Positions 56,143-64,000 of a DNA stretch of 64,000 nucleotides are shown in pieces. Numbering within the stretch: position 1 is the first letter of the stretch; each line of letters starts with the position of its first letter. The position numbers were made by a program, and so were the translations under genes. The DNA is from Cheilinus undulatus (taxonomy: Eukaryota > Chordata > Actinopteri > Labriformes > Labridae): contig NC_054868.1 of NCBI RefSeq assembly GCF_018320785.1, positions 46,259,874 through 46,323,873 of the forward strand, read 5' to 3'. The notes beneath the pieces were generated by a model. The model was not told where the DNA came from, made no database searches, and saw only the letters and a program-made list of their open reading frames with translations.

Positions 56143-56190
56143 TGCATATTTGGAAATGGTATTTGATATGCATGCAACCTGCAATATATG

Positions 56191-56192
56191 AT

Positions 56193-56245
<53 letters not shown>

Positions 56246-56264
56246 CTCGATAGATAGATAGATA
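56191..56264. repeat. (GATA)n microsatellite
   Basis: About 17 GATA/TAGA units with one interruption (gctc). The minus-strand frame across it encodes only a LSIYLSIY repeat. Confidence 0.95.
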
Positions 56265-58875
56265 TTTCATCGATTTTGAGGGCAATTATTATAAATGTTA
56301 TTTGAAATCTATGTAATGGCATCACTGAAACACTGCGTTCATGGACAAAATTTAACAGGGCCATGTCCGTGATGCGTTCAGTGGCATCGTGGAAATTCGT
56401 GTGCTCTTGGCAAATGGCTGATGCGACAAATGGAGAGAACTTCAATGGAAATTGGATCTTTTCTGTCTTGACAGTCCCTGTTAATTTTTGAAACATGTCA
56501 AAATGCATCGGAAAGTTAATGTTTAATTGCATTTCAGATAATTTGACTGTAGCGTTATTGGTGAAGAGCGCTCCAAAGCCAGCATTTAACAATACTATGT
56601 GTGTTTTTAAAACTTAGCGCTGACACCTTCCACTTGGTTGGTTGGTCATTGATTGTTCATTCTACCAAGTTCACCTTAGTCGACCAGTGTGTGTGAGAAT
56701 AAAACAGCGTGAGTGCTGACTCAGTGACTGATGCACAGCAGTAGACAGAGAGAGGAGCAATGCAATGCTGGGAAACCCAGGTAGATAGATGGAGAACATG
56801 TTATACTCTAAAGGTTTCACAGTGGTTATGCTGTCATTAACTTTGACTTCAAGTTGACACAAAAATGATGGCTTTTTGAATGAAGTGGTGCTGATAGTGT
56901 CTGTGCTGCCCTCATTTAAAACATTTATTCCCACTGTCTTTCAAATTCACTGGTTGGCAAATACTTTGTATTAAGTCCCTTTATCGTCACATTAAAATGC
57001 ATGTTAGGTGTGTCTGTTACAGAGGGCAGAAAAGAGAAAAAATGATGTCTCATGCACACCAAAATCTTCAGTGTGAATTTAACTCCAATAGTGTTAAATG
57101 CAACACGTTTTCCATATTTTATATAATTCTCACCAGCAATGAGATAAATCCACACTTTAGAAAGTGTTGATATTTAACTCTCCTGTTGTTATTTTTAACA
57201 CACATTGTTGTTTTTTACATTAAAGTGAACACAACCATGTGTTACTACCTTTCATTTCCAGTGTGAATTTAAGTATTAAAGTATTGCCACCTTGTGTTCA
57301 ATAGTTTGCTGCTGTTGAACCAAAACCTCAAAATCACCACTTTCCAGGGAATTAAAAAGAAACACTGTATCTTTACAAATAATTCAATACAGGTTAGTGT
57401 TAGTCAGCAAAAAAAGGTTTAAATAAAAAAAGGAACAAAACCCAGACAGAAATGGTGACAAATAACACTGATGAAAAAAATAATAATGAGAAATGGACTT
57501 ATAAGGAGCAAAGAAACAAATACAGAGCTAGTAAACTCCACTTTTTAATTTTTTAGGAGTTTTATTTGTCCATGTCATAGTATTTACTGTACAATCATGG
57601 TTTCAACAATTCCATTTTAGCATGGGGTTTAAATAGATCATTTAAAAACCAGAAGAATGTTACAATAAACAAAATTTTGTTAACATATTTCATGGAATCT
57701 TCCATGCTTCCATCCTGTCACTGAAACACAGACAACAAGCTTTCATTGAAACAATTTATTAATAACCCAAGTTTCTATACTCTATGTCCTCATAACTTTG
57801 TGGGCATCTGTATGACTCCTCAAGCCAAGAACTAGAACTGATTAAAATCAGCACTCCATCCCTTACTGAAAACATCCCGTGCTACATTTGGAAACTGACT
57901 AACTCAGTGGATATCTCCTCTCACGGTTCAGAAGTGTCTGCTATCAAAAGCAAAACTAATTCACCAGAAACACGAGTAAAGGAATCCCATCAGTGATCAC
58001 TGTACACACCTTAACCCGTAACAACAGTTCTAAAACACATCTAAACACTCTGCTCAGTCTCATGAGGGGAAAACTCTGCCTTCCACATTTGAAATAGCCG
58101 TAGATGGCGATTAGCTCACTTGATTCTTTACAGAGTTGGACTAAGACTGAAGTATAACTCCTACAGGCCTTAAACTTAAAATGAGTTAAAATTACACTTT
58201 GGGAGTTTAAATCGACTCCAAAATGTTTAATGCTGAGATTTCAACATCAGTTTTTGCTGTGTGGGCATTTATCCCTGAGCTGCGGACCCTGTGCCGTCAC
58301 CTGGGTGACATTCTCTTTGATACATGCTCCTTAAGGACACGGGCTGGAAAAAGTCAATCCTGTTAATATTTATCATCATGAATTAAGACAAAAACCATTT
58401 CTGAGGTTATTTTGTTGACTCTGTGATGCTGTATAGTTATTGTGCCATGATCTTGGAAACTATATGGTGAAAGGAAGATACATGTCTCTGTATGTATGTC
58501 TCTGAGTCAGTAATTTTAGTGCAACATAATGAGGGTTAAAAAAATTAACAATTTTTCATAAAGCTTGTTAAAATAATTTCTAAGATCATTTAAACTACCA
58601 GAATGGTACAATAAGAACACTGTCACTGATTAAATTGATCTTGAGATAAAGTATTTTTCTTTTTTTTTACCTGAATGACCAATCAAACGGTTAATGTGTG
58701 GGTGTAATTTCAGTATGATAAAAACAATATTTGAGAAAAAAAATCTGAATTCTGACTTTAATCTCAGAATTCTGACTTTTCTCTCACAAGTAAAAAAAAC
58801 ATTGTGTCTGAAAAAAACATTTTTTCAGTGGCCCTAATCCTCTTCTGTATAATTCAGATATATCATTACCTTACC
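56265..58875. other. intergenic, nothing recognised
   Basis: AT-rich with short frames only (for example the one ending 56,592 and those at 56,671-57,155 on the minus strand). None has a known domain or convincing splice sites. Confidence 0.4.
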
Positions 58876-59337
58876 CTTTATTGCAGTGGTTCTCAAACTT
58901 TTCAGCCTGCAACCCCGGAAATAAAGGTGCCACAGACTGGGGACCCTCACTGTACCTGAAGGTGGATCAACACGGCCATGCACTTTCAAGGTAGTCACCT
59001 GCAGACAAGGCTGCCCATAAGGGGGGTAAATGGGAGAGTTGAGTTAAGTAAAGCTGTGATATCCATAATTGATATCTAACCTGATAAAATAACCACTCTT
59101 ATCAAAGAACTATATCTATCTTTTTAATCACTTGTGTAGTAAATAACCTTGTGGAAAAAGTTGGCCTAAATAGTGGTAAAAGTGAGTTCAAAAGAAGCTG
59201 AAATTGCTTTAAATTGGCTAAAATGTGTGGAAATTTTGTGAACAAATTGAATTGAAAAATTGGTATAAACTGGCAAAAAAGTGTTAACTAAAAAAGGAGA
59301 AAATAGGCAGATATTTGCAGAAACTGGTTGGCAAAAA

Positions 59338-60478
59338 ATGGCAACGCCTGGCATCAGAGTGGACGACGCCATCATCTTCCTCCTCCATCGAGCTCTTTCT
59401 CACCTGGAGTCACCTGGGAGCTCTGTTCTCTTCCTGGACCTCAGCAGTGCTTTCAACACCATCAGGTCCTGAGGGACAAGCTGGAGCTGTCTGGAGTGGA
59501 CCAACACCTCACATGCTGGATTGTGGACTACCTCACCAATCGCCCACAGTATGTGAGGACCCGGGACTGTGTGTCAGGGACCGTCCTCTGCAGTGTAGGG
59601 GCCCCCCAGGGAACGGTGCTGGTGTAGTTCCTCTTCACCCTCTACACTGCTGACTTTTCCCACCTGCCACCCACCTGTCACCCACCTGCCACCCACCTGT
59701 CACCCACCTGTCACCCACCTGTCACCCACCTGTCACCCACCTGCCACCTGCAGAAGTTCTCTGACGACTCTGCAATCATCAGCCTCATCACAGATGGGGA
59801 CGACCGGTCGTACAGAGGACTGATCCAGAACTTTGTGGACTGGTGCCAGCGGAACCACCTCCAGATTAATGCTGGAAAAACCAAGGAGATGGTGGCGGGC
59901 TTTCGTCGGCGCCCCCACCCCCCCATCCCCAGTGAACGTCCAGGGAAGGGACATTGAGATGGTGACATCTTACAAGTACCTGGGTGTTCATCTGAACCAT
60001 AAACTGGACTGGACTGATAACACCACTGCACTTTACAAAAAAGGTCAGAGCAGACTCTATCTGCTCAGGAGGCTGAGGTCTTTTGGGGTGCGGGGGGCAC
60101 TCCTGAAGATCTTCTATGACTCTGTTGTGACCTCAGCCATTTTCTACGGTGTGGTCTGCTGGGGGAGCGGCTCTCAGCTCTGTCCTGGGATGACATCTGG
60201 AATCTGTGGAGGAGTTGGGGGAGAGGAGGATGACAGCCAAGCTGTCCTCCCTGATGGACAATGACTCCCACCCACTCCAACACACACTCACTGCACTAAG
60301 GAGCTCCATTAGTGACAGGATGATCCACCTGAAGTGTGTGAAGGAGAGGTATCACAGGTCCTTCCTTCCCGCAGCTGTTAGACTCCACAACAGGAACTGC
60401 TCCAAATAATCTGTGCAATTAACCATATTTATATGTATAATCTGTACACGTTTGTATATATTTGTGTGTAAAAAAAGT
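59338..60478 (+). mobile_element. LINE reverse transcriptase fragment nested in the hAT element
   Basis: Reading across frames: RVDDAIIFLLHRALSHLESP, FLDLSSAFNTI (RT motif A region), DKLELSGVDQHLTCWIVDYL, GAPQGTVL (motif B), KFSDDSAIISLITDGD (motif C, FSDD), then YKYLGVHLNHKLDWTDNTTA, LYLLRRLRSFGV and SAIFYGVVCWGS. There are at least three frame changes and an in-frame stop after GAPQGTVLV. It has no 5' half, and the 3' end lies near the AT-rich tail before 60,478. It is of the jockey/CR1/L2-like group; the clade is not fixed. Confidence 0.85.
59659..59746. repeat. 11-bp minisatellite, 8 units, inside the LINE RT
   Basis: Eight units of cccacctgtca/cccacctgcca in tandem, located where the RT should read from the TADF motif into CHLQKFSDDS. 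The single-copy cacctgcag follows directly, suggesting local expansion of that sequence. 88 bp is not a multiple of 3, so it also shifts frame. Confidence 0.9.
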
Positions 60479-60878
60479 GGTAAAAAGGAGTTAATAATGG
60501 GTCAACAGAGGCAACATTAATCTAAAGTGGCAAGAATTGGTTTAAAAGTGGCAAAAACAGGCAGAAAAAAGTGGTGGAAAGAGTTTAAAATTGAAAAAAT
60601 AGGTGTTAAAAGGCAAAAATGTGTTAAAATTGATGGGAAAATTGATGAAAATGGGTTATGATGGGTGTAAAGTGGCAACAGTGTAATTTAAAAAATATTC
60701 TTAGTTTTTTTTTTTTTAGGGAATCTGGGGACCCCCTCTCAGTGTCTCGCGACCCCCAATGGGGTACCGACCCCAAGGTTGAGAACCGCTGCTTTATTGG
60801 GCAGGTAACAGTAATTAGTTTAGGTGTCCATTCAAAATAAAAAGTTCAGGAAAAAAACAATTTCAGTGACAAAAATGT

Positions 60879-60884
60879 TTTATT
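60879..60884 (-). terminator. polyadenylation signal of the Ras-like gene
   Basis: AATAAA on the minus strand, about 220 bp after the stop codon at 61,101-61,103. Confidence 0.55.
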
Positions 60885-61100
60885 GACACAAAAGTAAGAA
60901 TATACACAAAAAACGTGACAAATAAGAAACACTGCAGCACTTAAATACACTTTTAATTCCATATAATTCAGAGGACAACCCCTTCAAATTCCAATATCTG
61001 AAAAATAATAATAAAACAACAGTTATTTGTTTGTGTGTTGACCAGCATCACGTGGAGCAGAGCAGTCCAGCTGCAGAGTTCATCTCATCACATTCATGTC

Positions 61101-61736
61101 CTATGACAGGATACAGCTGTGGTTCTTCCTCAGCGGGGGTCTCCTCTTCACTGCCGTTCTGGGCTCCGTGTCTCTGCGCCTCCACACCGCGGGGCTCAGG
61201 CGGTGCGGCACTTTCACCTGTTGCAGCAGGGAGCGAAACACCCCCACCGTGTTTCCACCTGTGCGCGCGGACGCCTCCACAAAGTCTGCAGCCCACTCAC
61301 CCTCCACAGTGGCCATGACATCAGCCGCCAGCAGCACGCGACCCTCGGCCTCGGTCAGATCCGCCTTGCAGCCAACCACTGTTATGGCCGCGCCTTTGCC
61401 GCCCCGCAGCTCCAGAATCTCGTCGCGGAGCCGTTTCACTTCCTCGAGGGACCCGGGGTCGTCCACGGCGTACACGAGGGCGAAGGCGTCGCTGTGCCGT
61501 ATGCAGAGCTCGCGCATGGCCGGGAACGAGTAGCTCCCGCTCGTGTCCAGGATCTCGAGTCGCATCTTCCCTGACCCGGGAATGTCATACTCCAGCACGT
61601 GAAGCTCCTCCACTGTGCGCGTGTACTTGTGCTCGAAGCGGTCGTGGAGGAAACGGCGGATGAGCGCGCTCTTACCGACCCCTGCTGCTCCGAGGAACAC
61701 CAGCCGGACCGTGTTGGGACGTCCTGATAGAGACAT
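61101..61736 (-). CDS. RASD-like small GTPase, single exon
   Basis: A 211-aa Ras-superfamily protein in one uninterrupted exon. G1 P-loop GAAGVGKS at 16-23; effector-loop YTRTVEE with Thr39/Thr41; G3 DTSG at 64-67 in ILDTSGSYSFPAM; G4-equivalent CKAD at 123-126; G5-equivalent EASA at 154-157; C-terminal CILS, a CAAX farnesylation motif after a basic stretch (RRPPLRK), so membrane anchoring is predicted. DTSG-x-x-x-FPAMR, a long tail and V(P)HRLSP are shared with RASD1/RASD2 (Dexras1/Rhes), the closest family I recognise, though it is shorter than those (about 266-281 aa). It may be a fish-specific RASD paralogue; I do not assign a symbol. The Gly12 equivalent is Ala18, the Gln61 equivalent is Ser68, and the canonical NKxD is CKAD. 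The body is CpG-rich compared with its AT-rich surroundings. Confidence 0.9.
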   Translation of the reverse strand: MSLSGRPNTVRLVFLGAAGVGKSALIRRFLHDRFEHKYTRTVEELHVLEYDIPGSGKMRLEILDTSGSYSFPAMRELCIRHSDAFALVYAVDDPGSLEEVKRLRDEILELRGGKGAAITVVGCKADLTEAEGRVLLAADVMATVEGEWAADFVEASARTGGNTVGVFRSLLQQVKVPHRLSPAVWRRRDTEPRTAVKRRPPLRKNHSCILS

Positions 61737-61828
61737 GCTAATGTGATCGGGAGCTAATAACTCAGTCCGAGATTCTCCAGCTACTGATAGTGGACTGATG
61801 CTCTGATCTGCTCTTTAACACTGAGGAG

Positions 61829-61863
61829 TATTTATAGGCTGACCACTGCCGCTCTCCACCAAT
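61829..61863 (-). promoter_or_regulatory. TATA box and CCAAT box of the Ras-like gene
   Basis: On the minus strand CTATAAATA (plus-strand tatttatag at 61,829-61,837) lies about 95 bp before the ATG. A CCAAT box (plus-strand orientation) sits at 61,859-61,863. The start of transcription would fall near 61,800, giving a short 5' UTR. Function is inferred from spacing only. Confidence 0.55.
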
Positions 61864-61869
61864 CAGCTT

Positions 61870-63730
61870 CCTCCCTCTGTCAGTCTCTGACTTGCACGAG
61901 GTAAGGAGGGATTCACAGCAAGACCACGCAGCACTCTGACATTTAACAGCATGGAAACATAAATGAATTTCATGTCTGTTTTACTGTATGTCAACAATCA
62001 GCAGGGGGACTCACTGGACACTCAGTCACGTGGCCACGTTTTACAGTTAATATGAGTCACTGCAGCCATAAATGAGGCGTGAAATCATCATTAATAAGGA
62101 AACATTATACTTCACCACCAATTTATTTATCAGTGCTTTAAAATGAGATCAGGCATCAGTGAAGCTACCTGAGGATATTCAAAGGCATACATTCACCTGC
62201 AGGGGCGTAGCTATAGGGATTAAGGGCCCCCAGAAAGAATATAACACAGAGCCTCCCTTACCTGGCTAGCAAAGCAACACTTGATGCATCATTTTTAGAA
62301 ATATCTGTGCATTTTAATTTATTTTTGAACCATAATTTCCACATTTACAAGCAATTTTTTTTTTTACTTTGGTTATATTAAATTTGAATAAATTGCAGGC
62401 TTAAAAGTAATGCATAGATTTGGATTTTTCCCACAAATTGACCATGTGCAATCTGCAAAACAATAAAATAAGGATAGAATTTGTGAAAGGGTATGTAAAA
62501 ATGTGAGTTAGTTTGCATAAATTCACCAATTAGTGAAATATTTGCTTTTAAATTTTAAGGGAATAGAAGAATCTAAATAAAAACAACCAAACAAAAGTGA
62601 AAAATGTCCTTGAAAAAGACCATTTTTAATCTGCAGAATTATAAAATATGTATGCAATATGTTTAAATCAATGCAAAAATTGGAATTCAGTTTGTAAAAA
62701 TTAACTGGAAAGTGAAATATTTGTTGTGATAAATATGGATGACAGAAAATCAAAACATTCAAAAATGTGAAAAAAATGTGGCTTTTGCCAAAATTGTGTT
62801 CATTTTTAAAGTGCTAATAAGATAAGATAATCATGTTGGATTAAAAATGGTAAACTCCAGAAAAACGGGTTCCTGAATGGGCAGGCAAATGGGGGAGTGA
62901 CACTGCCATGTCATATTTTGGTGGGCGGAGTTTTCCCGTCATGCTTTTGGTGAGTTGTTTTGTTTTGAGTGTCCTACAGCTGTCATTGTAGCCGTTCCTT
63001 TGCTCATGTTTTCGTTGAGTTATTGTTGTTTCTGTGTTAAACCCCTCTGCACTATGAGTGAAGTCGTCCACTCAGTTGGTCACTTCCTGAGTGTAGATGG
63101 CAATGGATGAAACGATGCATAACCTCAGGGTGCATCCTAGCTCTGCATCCGTCTCTTTAAATTTACTTGCATTATTTTGCGGTGCTGGACTACACCATAA
63201 TATTTGATACAAATATCGGCCCCTCCCCACCATGGGCCCGGGTAATCAGTGCTTAAAAACTTATCTTAAAATATCCTTAGTTTTAACCTTGCATAGCAGA
63301 TGGATACGTCAGTTTCCGTGTTTCTCACTGGCGAATCCATCTTGCAAAGCTCCTGTCTGAACCATTTGGGCCCGGTTAGAAAATGACAGGACCAATCAGC
63401 GACAAAAGGTTCATCCAATTACCCTCTGAGTTGTTTTTTCAAAGGCTCTGCCCTTTCCCAAATGCTGTCTATGAGAGGTTTATCAAATGAATGTGTGAAA
63501 CAATCCACCTGCCGTGCCAGGTTACCTTAATTTCACAACTTCATACTGACTGAAACGTCCACCAAAGCCTGGGGAGAGTCTCTCATTAGGTAGACTCCAC
63601 TATCATTTTACGCTGTGGTAACAATTTTTCACAAAGCAGCAGGATGGTCAGACTATCAGCTCAGACTACACCATTTTTTTGGTTGGTCACAACGAAACCA
63701 TGTCAGATCACTGCAGTGGCATTTTGCGTA
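61870..63730. other. intergenic, mostly nothing recognised
   Basis: At 62,203-62,250, caggggcgtagctataggga and gggccccc resemble the end of a common dispersed element. The rest is AT-rich with no gene-like frame. Confidence 0.4.
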
Positions 63731-63734
63731 CGCT

Positions 63735-63868
63735 TTTATTCAAGGCAGGTGTTCTAGGTGTTAAGGACCTTACTGCTCACACTGGACACTCATGCTCTGA
63801 CTGAGATTCAAACCCCCAACCTCCCACACCACACTCAGCGATGTAAACCACTGAGCTAAATGCACTTT
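63735..63868 (-). repeat. tRNA-derived SINE (second family), reverse
   Basis: The complement reads gcatttagctcagtggttta (A box, TAGCTCAGTGG) and, 40 bp on, gggggtttgaatctcagtca (B box GGTTTGAATC), followed by a tail with gtaaggtccttaacacct. It is a tRNA-like Pol III head fused to a SINE body. The anticodon arm is not convincing and the acceptor stem does not close, so it is not a tRNA gene. Confidence 0.7.
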
Positions 63869-64000
63869 TCTTGTGGCATAGATGTTCTTAGCACATTTTT
63901 AGAATGACCTTTTAGGAAGGCTCATTCTAAAGTTTTGACATTTTGCATTCACTTTTGAATATTCCCGCTTATGCACTGTATTATGAGAATTTTTTTGAGA

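Larger units (their letters stand above)
58876..60799. mobile_element. hAT-type element with exact 8-bp duplication, hit by a LINE
   Basis: ctttattg at 58,876-58,883 and 60,792-60,799 is an exact direct repeat around 58,884-60,791. The ends cagtggttctcaa and (complement of the right end) cagcggttctcaa are 13-bp inverted repeats with one mismatch. Subterminal caacccc and ggggtaccgacccc are typical of a fish hAT family. The interior is a low-complexity 'aaagtggcaaaaa'-type sequence without transposase, interrupted by a LINE fragment (59,338-60,478). Confidence 0.85.

Noticed and set aside
56137-56592. 151-codon minus-strand frame
   Set aside because: Its C-terminal part is the GATA repeat and the rest has no recognisable domain.
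61096-61574. Plus-strand 145- and 151-codon frames
   Set aside because: Antisense to the Ras-like gene; long only because the gene is GC-rich.
63735-63868. A functional tRNA gene on the minus strand
   Set aside because: Pol III boxes present, but the acceptor stem is lacking and a SINE-like tail follows.

Overview
This is a piece of teleost (probably percomorph) nuclear chromosome. Four protein-coding genes can be read, with GT-AG introns, vertebrate exon structures, and abundant fish-type transposons and microsatellites between and inside them. I see no bacterial operon, CRISPR array, rRNA or functional tRNA gene.

Layout. (1) About 1-3,600 is intergenic with transposon debris. (2) 3,647-21,758 (+) is an Rdh8-type short-chain retinol dehydrogenase: six exons, 317 aa, with a 16-kb first intron packed with mobile elements. 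(3) 21,760-28,650 is intergenic and holds LINE, BEL/Pao and hAT remnants, plus a striking inverted repeat with two identical 146-bp arms at 27,126-27,542. (4) 28,653-41,249 (+) is palb2: twelve coding exons, 1,393 aa, with the N-terminal coiled coil, the ChAM chromatin-binding motif and the C-terminal WD40 region. (5) A Tc1-type element (41,792-43,102) fills much of the gap before plk1. (6) 44,110-53,296 (-) is plk1: eleven coding exons, 582 aa, with kinase and polo-box domains; its upstream side has several CCAAT boxes. (7) 53,300-60,870 has no convincing gene; its main feature is a hAT-type element with 8-bp target duplications that was itself hit by a LINE. (8) 61,101-61,736 (-) is a single-exon RASD-like small GTPase with a TATA box, a CCAAT box and a CpG-rich body. 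(9) The right end is intergenic, with a tRNA-derived SINE near 63.8 kb.

The genes do not form one pathway. rdh8 acts in the retinoid (visual) cycle. palb2 (BRCA1-PALB2-BRCA2 recombination repair) and plk1 (mitotic kinase) are also neighbours in mammals, but here they are convergent and no dctn5 lies between them. The Ras-like gene is a probable signalling GTPase. The exon joins of rdh8, palb2 and plk1 were made by hand; each keeps an open frame to the stop and sums to a whole number of codons.

No undescribed biological system was found. The strongest oddities are the 146-bp-arm inverted repeat, several transposons with readable target duplications and nesting, and a Ras-like protein with non-canonical G-box residues.
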